Origin: Halomarina litorea
GTDB taxonomy: Archaea; Halobacteriota; Halobacteria; Halobacteriales; Haloarculaceae
Reading direction: 5' to 3'
Assembly: GCF_024227715.1 (NCBI RefSeq)
Contig: NZ_CP100448.1
Location: 1,545,655 to 1,609,654 of the forward strand
DNA length: 64,000 bases
Shown: positions 41,808 to 51,319 of the stretch, piece by piece
Position numbering within the stretch: the first letter of the stretch is position 1
Layout of the letters: every line of letters starts with the position of its first letter
Translations under genes and position numbers: made by a program
The notes under the pieces: model-generated
What the model was told of the DNA's origin: nothing
Database searches by the model: none
The model's input: only the letters and a program-made list of their open reading frames with translations

Positions 41808-42239
41808 ATGGCCCTGAAACGAGCCCTCTACTTCGCCCTCTTCGTCGTCGGCATCACGGTGATGCTCCTCGGCGCGGGTGCGTGGTTCGCGACGGCGGAC
41901 AAGGACTACACGTGGGAGTACGAACGCGTCGAAAGCGAGTTCCCCCAGCACGCGGGCGAGATGGGGTTCTACGACAGTCTCCCGGAAGCGCACAAGGAGG
42001 ACTTCCAGCGCGCGCTCGACGGCGAGGTGATTCGCTACGAGAGCCGTGCCGACTCCCCCAAACGCGAGGTCATCAAGAAGGACGGGGAGTTCTACGTGTT
42101 CACCCTCCAGTCGAACTTCGACTGGCTGAACCCGCTGACGTTCGGTCCCGCACTTCTGTCGCTCGGCGGCCTCGCCGTTGTCGTCGCGATGGCGCGCCGG
42201 GACACCCACTTCAAGGCGACGAGCCACCGTCTCAACTAA
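41808..42239 (+). CDS. Haloarchaeal membrane protein of unknown function
   Basis: 143 residues with an N-terminal helix (LYFALFVVGITVMLLGAGAWF) and a C-terminal helix (PLTFGPALLSLGGLAVVVAMA), and an ~80-residue acidic domain between them that should lie outside the cell. The domain contains GEVIRYESRADSPKREVIKKDGEFYVF. No known motif. It is followed 25 bp later by another small gene on the same strand. Confidence 0.65.
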   Translation: MALKRALYFALFVVGITVMLLGAGAWFATADKDYTWEYERVESEFPQHAGEMGFYDSLPEAHKEDFQRALDGEVIRYESRADSPKREVIKKDGEFYVFTLQSNFDWLNPLTFGPALLSLGGLAVVVAMARRDTHFKATSHRLN

Positions 42240-42264
42240 GGTCGCGCGGCGGCGACTCTCCGGT

Positions 42265-42537
42265 ATGAACCACCTCTCCCGTGCCGGGACGGGCTATCGC
42301 CTCCCGCGACACGCCCACATCGTCGTCTACGACGCCCGCGAGGACGGTGACCTCCTCACCATCTACGACTGCGGCGCGGCACAGAAACCGCCGAGCGCGC
42401 AGTTCATCGGCCACCTCGTCCACGTCGAGGCACCCGCCCGGACCGAACAGACGCCGACGGGCTACGTCGTCCGCCTGCGGGAGGGCGGCCGCCTCGTCGA
42501 ACAGGGCGACGGCGAGTGGGTTATCCGCCCGGTCTGA
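42265..42537 (+). CDS. Small soluble protein of unknown function
   Basis: 90 residues from the ATG at 42265. Beta-rich pattern (AHIVVYDAREDGDLLTIYDC, GYVVRLREGGRLVEQGDGEWVI) with one Cys. It is probably cotranscribed with the membrane protein before it. I do not recognise the family. Confidence 0.6.
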   Translation: MNHLSRAGTGYRLPRHAHIVVYDAREDGDLLTIYDCGAAQKPPSAQFIGHLVHVEAPARTEQTPTGYVVRLREGGRLVEQGDGEWVIRPV

Positions 42538-42543
42538 CCGCGA

Positions 42544-44220
42544 TTACTCGCCGACCCTGTCGCGCAGTTCCGTCCGCCGAATCTTTCCCGTCACCGTCTT
42601 CGGCAGTTCGTCGACGTACTCGACGAGTCGCGGGTACTCGTGGGCCGCGAGTTCCTCCCGGACGTGGTTCTGGATGTCCTCGGTCAACTCGTCGCTCGCC
42701 TCGTAGCCCTCACTGAGGACGACGAACGCCTTGACGACGTGCCCGCGGGCCTCGTCGGGCGCGGGGACGACGGCCGCCTCCGCGACGGCGGGGTGTTCGC
42801 CGAGCGAGGACTCCACCTCGAAGGGGCCGATGCGGTAGCCCGCCGAGATGATGACGTCGTCCGCCCGCCCCTCGAACCAGAAGTAGCCGTCCTCGTCTAA
42901 GTGTCCGAGGTCGCCCGAGAGATACCACTCGCCGTCGGGGCCGTCGACGAAGCAGTCGGCGGTCTTCTCGGGTTGCTCCCAGTAGCCCGCGAAGAAACAC
43001 GGGAAGTCGCCGCGTTCGGCGATGACGCCCGTCTCGCCGGAGTCGAGCACCTCGCCCGTGTCGGGGTCGACGACGCTCGCGGTGACGCCGGGCAGGGGCT
43101 TGCCCATGCTCCCCGGGCGCACCTCCATCGTCGGGTAGTTGTTGATGATCATGTTGCCCGTCTCAGTCTGGCCGTAGGTGTCGAGGACGGTCACGCCGAG
43201 GGCGTCCTCGGCCCACTCGACGACGCCCGCCGAGAGGGGTTCACCGATGGACAGCGCGTGGCGCACGTCGAGGTCGACACCCTCCAAGACCCCCGCCTTC
43301 TCGCGGAGCATCCGGAACGCGGTGGGGACGGAGAACAGTACCGTGATGGGGTACTCGTCCAGCAGGGTCGCCCACTCCTCGGGGTCGAACTCGTTCTGGT
43401 AGGTGAACAGCGAGGTGCCCCAGTACCACGCGCCCAGCGTGTTGATGGGGCCGACCAGCCACCCGAGGTCACCCGTCGACCAGTACAGGTCGTCCTCGCG
43501 CAGGTCGACGGCGAACTTCTGGGTGGCGGCGACGCCCGCGACCCACCGGTGTTTGTGGAGGACGCCCTTCGCCTGCCCCGTCGTCCCGGAGGTGTAGTAA
43601 AGGAGGGCGTCGTCCTCGCCGCTCGTCTCGACGACGTCGTACTCGTCGCTCGCCGACCGGGTGGCGTCCTCGTAGTCCACGTCGCCGTCTTCGCCCTCGC
43701 CGACCACGACGACGTGTTCGACGCTCGGGATGGATTCGAGTGCCTCGCCGATCGTCTCGCGGTTCTCACCCGTCGTGACGACCACCTTCGCGTCGCAGTC
43801 CGCGAGGCGCATCGCGATGCCGTCCGGGCCGAAGCGCTCGTTGACGCTCCCCCACACCGCGCCCGTCTTGAGGGTTCCAATCATGGCCGCGTAGTGCTCG
43901 GGAACCCGTGGCATGTAGGAGAACACCCGGTCGCCGCGCTCGACGCGCCCGTCGAGGACGTTCGCGAAGCGGTTGGACTCCGCCCGCAGGTCGCCGAACG
44001 TGACCGTCTCGCGCTGACTCCCGTCGTCCGGGCCGTCGAGGGCGTCGCTGCCGACCCACTCCAGCGCCGTCCGGTCCGGGTCCGCCTCGGCGTGGCGGTC
44101 ACACACCTCGTGGGCGATGTTCAACGAGCGGGGGGCGTCCCAGTCGGCGTCGGTGTAGATGTCGTCCCACTCGAAGGACTCGTAGGTCGACTCGTAGTCC
44201 GGCAGGTTGTGTTCGGCCAT
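42544..44220 (-). CDS. AMP-forming acyl-CoA synthetase (acetate/medium-chain type)
   Basis: 558 residues from the ATG at 44220. Adenylation motifs: YYTSGTTGQAKGVLHKH (A3), TYGQTETGNMIIN (A5), WYLSGDLGHLDEDGYFWFEGRADD (A7-A8) and the catalytic lysine near the end (PKTVTGKIRRTEL). It activates a carboxylic acid to acyl-AMP and then acyl-CoA. The length is shorter than true Acs (about 650), suggesting a broader-range acyl-CoA synthetase of the haloarchaeal AcsM type. It is convergent with the small plus-strand gene (6 bp apart). Confidence 0.9.
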   Translation of the reverse strand: MAEHNLPDYESTYESFEWDDIYTDADWDAPRSLNIAHEVCDRHAEADPDRTALEWVGSDALDGPDDGSQRETVTFGDLRAESNRFANVLDGRVERGDRVFSYMPRVPEHYAAMIGTLKTGAVWGSVNERFGPDGIAMRLADCDAKVVVTTGENRETIGEALESIPSVEHVVVVGEGEDGDVDYEDATRSASDEYDVVETSGEDDALLYYTSGTTGQAKGVLHKHRWVAGVAATQKFAVDLREDDLYWSTGDLGWLVGPINTLGAWYWGTSLFTYQNEFDPEEWATLLDEYPITVLFSVPTAFRMLREKAGVLEGVDLDVRHALSIGEPLSAGVVEWAEDALGVTVLDTYGQTETGNMIINNYPTMEVRPGSMGKPLPGVTASVVDPDTGEVLDSGETGVIAERGDFPCFFAGYWEQPEKTADCFVDGPDGEWYLSGDLGHLDEDGYFWFEGRADDVIISAGYRIGPFEVESSLGEHPAVAEAAVVPAPDEARGHVVKAFVVLSEGYEASDELTEDIQNHVREELAAHEYPRLVEYVDELPKTVTGKIRRTELRDRVGE

Positions 44221-44383
44221 ACCGTGTGACGGTGACACCCACCGGAGTATCAATCATGTCCAACCCGTCGGGACGAAGACCTGTTCGGGCGGACGAGGCG
44301 GCGACGGGAAAACCGCATACGCGTTCGACCTCCGACCCGGAACGCGGGGACGAGAGACGAGAAACGTAGACCGCGACGGCCGG

Positions 44384-45739
44384 CTACTCGAGCGAGGCGA
44401 GGTGGTCGCGGAGGTCGCTCCCGGAGATGACGTCGAGTTTGTCGTCGTTCGCGGCGACGTAGTCGACGATCTCCGCGAACTCCTCGCGCGAGTACTTGTT
44501 GTGGAACATGAGCACGAGCAGGGACTGGTGTTCCACCACGTCGTCGATCATGTCTTTCGTCGCCTCGATGCCGTGTTCGGCGTCGAAGCTCCCGACGCTC
44601 ATCGGGTTGGTCAGGTTGTAGTTCGTCGGCGACCCGCCGCCGAACACGAGGTCGAAGTGCTCGGAGAGAACGTCGATGCTCGCGCCGTCGTAGGCGCCGT
44701 ACGTGAGGATGTGCATGTCGTCGCCCGCGGCCATGTCGTGGTCCGCGAACCACTCGTCCATCTCCTCGATGTCCGCCCGGAGTTCGGCCTCGGACAGTTC
44801 GGTGATGTTCTGGTGCTTGGTGGTGTGGTTACAGAGGTCCCACCCCGAGGACTGGAGTTCCTGAAGCTTCTCGTGCGAGAGCCTGCTGGGGGCGACGTTC
44901 GTCTGGACGACCGCCTCGATGCCGGGGTAGCCGTACTCGTTCAGGACCGGGTAGTAGTCGTCGTAGTGGCTGGCCTGCGTGTCGTCGAACCGGAAGATGA
45001 CCTTCGCCTTCTCGGGCTTGGGGTGTGCCCGGATGTCGTCGAGGTGGAAGGAGACCGGCTGGCCGTCGTCTGCGACGACCGAGACCAGGAGCCTCGTGAC
45101 CTCCGAGAGGTCGGGGTCGCCGACGACGCTCGTCGGGGCGAGGTCCTGGCGCTCCCACCCGATGTCCCGCTTCCCGTTCAGGAACCGCTTGTACATCACG
45201 AGGTTGTCGGGATCGGGGGCCTGTGCGATGAGGTAAACCGCCGTCGCATTCGAGGGCTCGTGGAAGTTCATCGCGAGCGAGACGTCCGAGTCGCTCAGGT
45301 CGATGGGGTCATCCTCGAAGTCGCCGTAGATGACGGAGCGGCCCGTGCCCTCGAAGTGCATCGACTGCGTGCCCGAGAACTTGGTGACGATGTCGGCGAC
45401 GAGCGTCCCGCCGTTAGCGGTGCCCCACCGGGAGAGGTCCTCGACGTTGTCGACCATGCGCCCGTGGCGGGTGAACGTCCCCTGGTAGGCGGGGTTGACG
45501 TTCGCGGGCTGTTCTTCGGTCCGCGGGGTGGGGCCGGAGTCGGTCTCCGTCTCTTCGGTTTCTGGTTCCTCGGTCGGTTCGGGCGTGCTCGTCTCGGTCG
45601 GCGCTTCGGTCGTCGTCGGAGCCGTGGTCGTAGCGGGGTCGTCGCTGACGTTCGACGTGGAGGAGCACCCGGCACCGAGGACGAGGGCGCCGGTCGCGAG
45701 GAACGCGCGTCGAGTCGTTCGGGGTCGGTCACTGGCCAT
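44384..45739 (-). CDS. Tat-exported polysaccharide deacetylase-like lipoprotein
   Basis: 451 residues from the ATG at 45739. The Tat signal TTRRAFLATGALVLGAGC carries a lipobox Cys25. A long Thr/Glu/Pro linker (residues 30-75) suggests O-glycosylation. A beta domain of about 150 residues (possibly a carbohydrate-binding sandwich) precedes a NodB-like deacetylase domain: FRFDDTQASHYDDYYP holds the catalytic Asp pair and CNHTTKHQNITEL the His-x-x-x-His metal site. It should remove acyl groups from a surface or extracellular polysaccharide. The 324 bases upstream (45740-46063) hold no gene. Confidence 0.85.
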   Translation of the reverse strand: MASDRPRTTRRAFLATGALVLGAGCSSTSNVSDDPATTTAPTTTEAPTETSTPEPTEEPETEETETDSGPTPRTEEQPANVNPAYQGTFTRHGRMVDNVEDLSRWGTANGGTLVADIVTKFSGTQSMHFEGTGRSVIYGDFEDDPIDLSDSDVSLAMNFHEPSNATAVYLIAQAPDPDNLVMYKRFLNGKRDIGWERQDLAPTSVVGDPDLSEVTRLLVSVVADDGQPVSFHLDDIRAHPKPEKAKVIFRFDDTQASHYDDYYPVLNEYGYPGIEAVVQTNVAPSRLSHEKLQELQSSGWDLCNHTTKHQNITELSEAELRADIEEMDEWFADHDMAAGDDMHILTYGAYDGASIDVLSEHFDLVFGGGSPTNYNLTNPMSVGSFDAEHGIEATKDMIDDVVEHQSLLVLMFHNKYSREEFAEIVDYVAANDDKLDVISGSDLRDHLASLE

Positions 45740-46063
45740 GGTCCATCTGTTGTCGACAGGGTATAAAGTATCGAACATCATACTGTCTCGAATTCGGGTT
45801 CTAATCGGTGATTTACCACACTGGGACAGTCCAACGGAATGTTACGAATCCTCCCAGAGGAGACCGTAGGTGGGGGCTACCGACCCGGAGCGAGGTTCCG
45901 ACGACGATGCGGGTCGCCCCGGGTACGGCGGGGGTCGCGTCGACACGTCCGGGGGGCATCGTGTCGCCGTAGTCACCGGCTACCGGACGCGACGGGCGGT
46001 TCGACACCGCGTCCGCCGCGCGTCTGACGGACCGTTATATCGCCCCGGGTGAACTGTCGAACA

Positions 46064-47761
46064 ATGGGAGAGACCGAGACCATCACGGTCGCGGAGGTGA
46101 GCGACGGCACCGGGAGCGTCGGCACGGCGGGCACCGACGTGTCCCTGCCCGCGGTCGAACTCCTCACCGGGCGCGGGTTCGTCACCGGCAAGTCCGGGTC
46201 GGGGAAGTCCAACACCGCGAGCGTCGTCATCGAGAAACTGCTCGACCGGGGATTCCCGGTGCTCATCGTCGACATCGACGGGGAGTACTACGGCCTGAAG
46301 GAGAAGTACGAGATCCTCCACGTCGGCGACGACGAGGAGTGCGACATCCAGGTGAACGCCGAACACGCCGAGAAGATCGCGGACATGGCGCTTCGCAACA
46401 ACGTCCCCATCATCCTCGACGTCTCCTCGTTCCTCGACGAGTCGGAGGCCGCGGAGTTGCTGACCGAGGTGGCGAAACACCTCTTCGCGAAGGAGAAGAA
46501 GTTGAAGAAGCCCTTCCTGCTGGTCGTCGAGGAGGTCCACGAGTGGATCCCCGAGGGCGGCGGCCTCGGGGAGTGCGGGCGGATGCTCATCAAGGTGGGC
46601 AAGCGCGGGCGAAAACACGGCCTCGGCATCATGGGCATCAGCCAGCGACCCGCCGACGTGAAGAAGGACTTCATCACGCAGTGCGACTGGCTCTGCTGGC
46701 ACCGCCTGACGTGGCGCAACGACACGAAAGTCGTCAAGCGCGTCCTCGGGAGCGAGTACGCCGACGCCGTCGAGGGACTCGCGGACGGCGAGGCCTTCCT
46801 CGTCACCGACTGGGCCGAGCGGACGCAACGAGTCCAGTTCCAGCGCAAGACGACGTTCGACGCGGGTGCGACGCCCGGGCTGGAGGACTTCGAGCGCCCG
46901 GACCTGAAGTCGGTCAGCGAGGACCTCGTCGGCGAACTCCAGTCCATCACGGAGGACGAACGCGAACGCGAGGACCGCATCGAGGAACTCGAACGCGAAC
47001 TCCAGCGCAAGGAGCGCAGAATCGAGATTCTGGAACGCGACCTGGAGGACGCCCGCGACCTCTCGCGGATGGCCGACCAGTTCGCGGAGGCGCTGTTCGA
47101 CCACCCCGGGCGTTCCCGGATGCAACTCCGGAGGGACCGCGAGGCCGAGCGAGTGGACTCGGAACAGGCCACGCTGGAGGAGAACCCCGGCCTCGTCGAC
47201 GCGACCGGCGAGGCAGAGGGCGAGCCGGCGGGCGGCACCCCGGCCGTCGAGTCGGACGTTCCGTGGCCGGACCCGCCGACCGAGGAGCGCGACCGGGCGG
47301 CCCCCGCGACCACCGCTCCCGGCCCCGCCGTCGCGGAGACCGACGGGTCGGGCGCCGCGAGCGGGACGAACGGGACCGGGGCGCGACCGGAGGGCCAATC
47401 CAGCGGCGGTCGAATCCTCGGGAGTGATGGGTCGGAGACCGGCGACCGTCCGCTCGTCGAACGGGTCCGGACCCTGCTGTCGGATCTCGACCCGGGGGCA
47501 CGACGGCTCCTCGCGGAGTACCGCGCGGACGGGCCGTCCTCGCCCGTCGACGCCCACGTCGCGGCGGGCGGCGAGGGCGACCGGACGACCGCCTACAGCC
47601 ACAACAGCGCCCTGCGCGAGGCGGGCCTCATTCGCCACGCCGGGCGCGGCCAGTACGCCTACGCGCTCCCGGACCTCGTGAGCGCGGCCCACGACGGCCG
47701 CCTCTCCGAGGACGAGGAGCGTGAGGTCGTCGCCGCTATCGAGCGGGACCTGCTGGACTGA
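46064..47761 (+). CDS. HerA/DUF87-type ATPase with C-terminal extension
   Basis: 565 residues from the ATG at 46064. Walker A GKSGSGKSN at residues 45-53, Walker B LLVVEEVHEWIPEGGG, the sensor SQRPADVKKDFITQC and an arginine-finger candidate (HRLTWRND) fit HerA/VirB4-type hexameric motor ATPases. A coiled coil (ERERE...RRIEILERDLEDARDL, about 300-345) is followed by a low-complexity linker and a ~90-residue C-terminal winged-helix-like domain (ARRLLAEYRADGPSSP, YSHNSALREAGLIRHAG). It probably translocates DNA. Partners such as NurA are absent from the window. Confidence 0.83.
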   Translation: MGETETITVAEVSDGTGSVGTAGTDVSLPAVELLTGRGFVTGKSGSGKSNTASVVIEKLLDRGFPVLIVDIDGEYYGLKEKYEILHVGDDEECDIQVNAEHAEKIADMALRNNVPIILDVSSFLDESEAAELLTEVAKHLFAKEKKLKKPFLLVVEEVHEWIPEGGGLGECGRMLIKVGKRGRKHGLGIMGISQRPADVKKDFITQCDWLCWHRLTWRNDTKVVKRVLGSEYADAVEGLADGEAFLVTDWAERTQRVQFQRKTTFDAGATPGLEDFERPDLKSVSEDLVGELQSITEDEREREDRIEELERELQRKERRIEILERDLEDARDLSRMADQFAEALFDHPGRSRMQLRRDREAERVDSEQATLEENPGLVDATGEAEGEPAGGTPAVESDVPWPDPPTEERDRAAPATTAPGPAVAETDGSGAASGTNGTGARPEGQSSGGRILGSDGSETGDRPLVERVRTLLSDLDPGARRLLAEYRADGPSSPVDAHVAAGGEGDRTTAYSHNSALREAGLIRHAGRGQYAYALPDLVSAAHDGRLSEDEEREVVAAIERDLLD

Positions 47762-47767
47762 GCCGGC

Positions 47768-49075
47768 TCAGAGACCGTACTGCGACCGCACGAGGTCCGC
47801 CAGCCCCCGCTCTTCGAGCAGGGCCATCGGCGCGAGGAGCGTCAACTGGACGACGCCCGGCAGGCGTGCTATCTCGACGCCGCCCGTGAACGTACAGCGC
47901 CCGCGAACCTCGCCCTCGGTCATGTCCAGCAGTTTCCCGGCGCGGTCGAAGGCGTTCTCCGTCGCGTCGTTGACGGTCGCACCGCTCCCGACGACCTGGA
48001 TGGGCCCCATCTCGTCTTCGAGTTCGACGCCGTGTCGCTCGGCGAGTTCGCGGCCCGTCTCCAGTTCCTCGGTCGAGTAGGGCTTCGCGATGTGCGGCAG
48101 GTCCTCCTCGTTCGGGAGGAGGAGGGGCCCGTCGATGTCCAGCCCCTCGATGACTTCCACCGTCAGAGTGGTCTTCCCGCTCACGTCCGTCGTGTGCAGG
48201 GAGAGTTCGCCGTCGCCCTGATTGGCGTGGAGGTCACCGACGTAGAGGCCGCCGCCGTCCACCTTCACAGGACAGATCAGGACCGCCCCGGCGCGCACGT
48301 CGTTCGAGTCCATGTGGCCGTCCGTGCGTTCGGCGAGTTCGTCCTCGCTCTCGACGCCCCAGTCGTGCTCCGCGCCGACGAGGAACTGCCCGAAGTCGCC
48401 CGCGTTGTGCGAGTCCGGGAGTTCGATGGGTGGGGTGGTGCCAATGTTCCCGACGAACGGCCGGAGGTGGCCGAGGGTGCCAGGCATCTCGCTGGGCTTG
48501 TAGAGCAGGATGGGGTGCTGCCGGGAGTTCTCGGGGATGGCCATGTTCTGGCGGGCGTCCTGTGCCAACTCGTCGGCCGCGGCGTCGTCCAGCGTGAGAC
48601 CGACGGTGCGGTCCTCGTCGAACACCACGGAGTAGCCGTACTCGAAGCCGAACGACGAGGCGTTCGCGCCGCACTCCGCACACCGGATTGCGTCCTCGCC
48701 CGTCCCCTCGACGACGCTCTCGGGCCACGACGCGCCACACTCGGGACAGCGGTGGTCGACGAACGGGTCGTCGCCGAACGCGCCCTCGCGTTCGGCCATG
48801 CTCCCCGTCGAGGTGGCGACGCTCGTGACCTCCACGTCCTCGATGTGAATCGCGATGGCGTCACCCACCGACGCGCCCTCGACGGCGATAGGGCGGGTCA
48901 CCTCGTGACCGCCGCGGAACGACGGGGTAATCATCGGACCCCAGCAGGCGGGCGGGGTGTGCGTTCGGACGGTGCCGCCGTCGGCGACGGTGCCCGCCCA
49001 CTCCTGGTCGGGACCGACGAGGCCGAGGGTGTACTGGTCTACCTCGAGTTCCTGTTGGACCGCTCGCTGTGCCAT
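47768..49075 (-). CDS. Acetamidase/formamidase-family hydrolase with zinc-ribbon insert
   Basis: 435 residues from the ATG at 49075. FmdA_AmdA motifs include GGTVRTHTPPACWGPM, AIAIHIEDVEV, HPILLYKPSEMPG, GNIGTTPP and VGDLHANQGDGEL. Between residues 105 and 140 there is an inserted zinc ribbon (CPECGASW, Cys110/113, and CAECGAN, Cys132/135). The family hydrolyses formamide or acetamide to ammonia and acid. It stands alone, so substrate and nitrogen role are inferred. Confidence 0.85.
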   Translation of the reverse strand: MAQRAVQQELEVDQYTLGLVGPDQEWAGTVADGGTVRTHTPPACWGPMITPSFRGGHEVTRPIAVEGASVGDAIAIHIEDVEVTSVATSTGSMAEREGAFGDDPFVDHRCPECGASWPESVVEGTGEDAIRCAECGANASSFGFEYGYSVVFDEDRTVGLTLDDAAADELAQDARQNMAIPENSRQHPILLYKPSEMPGTLGHLRPFVGNIGTTPPIELPDSHNAGDFGQFLVGAEHDWGVESEDELAERTDGHMDSNDVRAGAVLICPVKVDGGGLYVGDLHANQGDGELSLHTTDVSGKTTLTVEVIEGLDIDGPLLLPNEEDLPHIAKPYSTEELETGRELAERHGVELEDEMGPIQVVGSGATVNDATENAFDRAGKLLDMTEGEVRGRCTFTGGVEIARLPGVVQLTLLAPMALLEERGLADLVRSQYGL

Positions 49076-49141
49076 GAGTGGACGTGACAACGGCGCGGGA
49101 GTCGATAAGCCTGTGCCGACCCCTCCGAGTTCGAGAACGAA

Positions 49142-49786
49142 TCAGATGCCGGAGACGAGGTCGCGCAGCGCCGCCTCGGGGTCGTCGGCCTTCGCCACGC
49201 CCGAGGCGAGGAGGACGCCCTCGCTTCCCAGGTCGCGGGCCGCGGCGAGGTCCTCGCCCGTGGAGATGCCCGCGCCGCAGAGGACGGGGACCGACTCGTC
49301 GACGTCGCGGGCCGCCTCGACGGCCCCCTCCACGACGTCCGGGTCGGCCTGACTCACGGGCGTGCCCGTCCCGATGAGTTCGGGGGGTTCGACGGCGACC
49401 ATGTCCGGGCCGAGGGCGGTGACCGCCCCCACCTGCCGGGGGTTGTTCGCGCAGACGACGGTGTCGAGGCCGGTGCGTTCGGCCGCCCGGATTCCCGCGT
49501 CGACGTCGGCGAGTTTCAGGCGGCGCTCGGAGTGGTTGAGCATGGTCCCGGTCGCGCCCGCCTCACTGACGGCCTCGGCGAGGGTGCTCCCGGTGTGGCT
49601 GCCGTGGTCGTTCGGGCTGACGTGCTGTGCCCACGTCTCGACGCCGGTGTCGGCCACCGCGGAGAGGTGGGCGGCCTGTGGCGCGACTGCGACGCGCGCG
49701 CCGGTGTCGTCTGCCACGTCCGCTGCGGCCCGCGCGACGGCGACGGAGTCACAGGGGTACGCCTTCAGGTTGACGAGGACGAACAT
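49142..49786 (-). CDS. tpiA: Triosephosphate isomerase
   Basis: 214 residues, the short archaeal form. Catalytic positions: Asn6 and Lys8 (VNLKAY), His85 (LNHSERR), Glu133 ([11 protein letters not shown]), and the phosphate loop [10 protein letters not shown]. It interconverts dihydroxyacetone phosphate and glyceraldehyde 3-phosphate. It is a single gene. Confidence 0.96.
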   Translation of the reverse strand: MFVLVNLKAYPCDSVAVARAAADVADDTGARVAVAPQAAHLSAVADTGVETWAQHVSPNDHGSHTGSTLAEAVSEAGATGTMLNHSERRLKLADVDAGIRAAERTGLDTVVCANNPRQVGAVTALGPDMVAVEPPELIGTGTPVSQADPDVVEGAVEAARDVDESVPVLCGAGISTGEDLAAARDLGSEGVLLASGVAKADDPEAALRDLVSGI

Positions 49787-49900
49787 ACCGGAGACGCTGG
49801 CCGGCGGGCCAAATAGCTACTCCTTACGGTCGACGGCGGCGCGAAATAGCGGGAGAGTCGGGCGCTCGCGGGCCGGGTCGCCGTCGGCCCGGGGCGGCGA

Positions 49901-50053
49901 TTACAGGAGTTCCTGAATCGCCCACAGGACCACGGCGGCGACGATGAGCGAGATGCCCAGTCCCGACGTGACCGGTTCGGGGAAGAGGAACAGCACGATC
50001 CCGATGACCAGAAGCAGTCCCACCAGACCGAGTCCACCGATGTTTCGTACCAT
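49901..50053 (-). CDS. 50-residue membrane protein
   Basis: From the ATG at 50053: MVRNIGGLGLVGLLLVIGIV, then two hydrophobic segments divided by PEPVTSGLG, ending LWAIQELL. It has the Gly-rich double-helix layout of small haloarchaeal membrane proteins. It is divergent from the acyl-CoA dehydrogenase gene at 50156. Function unknown. Confidence 0.6.
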   Translation of the reverse strand: MVRNIGGLGLVGLLLVIGIVLFLFPEPVTSGLGISLIVAAVVLWAIQELL

Positions 50054-50155
50054 GTGTCCTCGAATCGGCGTCACTTCCGCGCGGAGTATGGACGCTCGGC
50101 CTGCCACGGCAAGCGTGCAACGAACCTTCTTGAGGGCCCCCACCGGAGGACGCCC

Positions 50156-51310
50156 ATGTCGCAGTTCCAGTTGTCCGCTGAACACGAGGCCATCAGGTCT
50201 GCGGTTCGCGAGTTCGGCGAGCAGGAGATTCGACCCGTGGCGGACGAACACGAGGCCGAGCACCGCTACCCCCACGACCTCCTCCGGGAGGCAGCGCGGT
50301 ACGACCTCGTCGCCCCCCACGTCCCCGAGGAGTACGGCGGCGCGGGGATGGACACGCTCGGGTCACTCGTCGTCGACGAGGAACTGTGGTACGCCGACCC
50401 CGGCGTCGGCGGGTCCATCGCGGCCGCCGCCTTCGGCAGCGAGATGCTCCTGAAGTACGGCGAGGAGTGGATGAGAGAGAAATGGCTCCCCCGCGTCACG
50501 GCCGGCGAGACGCCCATCGCGACGGCCATCTCCGAACCCGCCCACGGGTCGAACGTCGTCGGGATGGAGACGCGCGCCGAACGGGCCAGCGGGCCCGCAG
50601 GCGACGAGTACGTGATTCACGGGAACAAGATGTGGATCACCAACGGCACCGTCGCCGACGTGATGGTCATCATGGCGAAGACGGACCCCGACGTCGGTCA
50701 CCGGGGCATCACCGCCTTCCTCACCCCCACCGACGTCGAGGGCATCCGGGCCGAGCGCATCACGAACAAACTCGGGATACGAGCGATGGACACCGCCGAA
50801 CTCGTCTTCGACGGCCTCCGAGTGCCAGAGGAGAACGTCGTTGGCGAGGTCGGGGAGGGGTTCTACCAGTTGATGGAGTTCTTCGCGCCCGCGCGGGCCG
50901 CCGTCGCCGCCCAATCCGTGGGCGTCGCGCAGGCCGCCCTCGACGCCTCCGTCGAGTACGCGAACGAACGCGAGCAGTTCGACCGGCCAATCGCCGAGTT
51001 CCAGGCCATCCGGCACAAACTCGCGGAGATGGCGACGAGCGTCGAGGCCGCCCGGTCACTGGCCTACCGCGCGGGGAGCGCAATCGAGTCCGGCGACGAC
51101 CGGGAGGCGACCCGGCTGGCGAGCATGGCGAAACTGTTCTGCTCGGAGCACGCCGTGGACGTGACCGACGAGGCGATTCAGGTCCATGGCGGCGCGGGCT
51201 ACGTCTCGGACCACCCCGTCGAGCGCTTCTACCGCGACGCGCGCATCACGAAGATCTACGACGGGACCAGCGAGATTCAGAAGAACATTATCGCGGACGG
51301 ACTGCTCTGA
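50156..51310 (+). CDS. Acyl-CoA dehydrogenase
   Basis: 384 residues from the ATG at 50156. FAD-binding motifs ATAISEPAHGSN and WITNGTVADVMVIMAKT, and the catalytic-base region KIYDGTSEIQKNIIADGLL at the C-terminus are as in short/medium-chain enzymes. The second signature is QVHGGAGYVSDHPVERFYRDA. It introduces the trans-2 double bond in fatty-acid or branched acyl-CoA oxidation and passes electrons to ETF. It is a single gene. Confidence 0.93.
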   Translation: MSQFQLSAEHEAIRSAVREFGEQEIRPVADEHEAEHRYPHDLLREAARYDLVAPHVPEEYGGAGMDTLGSLVVDEELWYADPGVGGSIAAAAFGSEMLLKYGEEWMREKWLPRVTAGETPIATAISEPAHGSNVVGMETRAERASGPAGDEYVIHGNKMWITNGTVADVMVIMAKTDPDVGHRGITAFLTPTDVEGIRAERITNKLGIRAMDTAELVFDGLRVPEENVVGEVGEGFYQLMEFFAPARAAVAAQSVGVAQAALDASVEYANEREQFDRPIAEFQAIRHKLAEMATSVEAARSLAYRAGSAIESGDDREATRLASMAKLFCSEHAVDVTDEAIQVHGGAGYVSDHPVERFYRDARITKIYDGTSEIQKNIIADGLL

Positions 51311-51319
51311 GGGGCCGGT

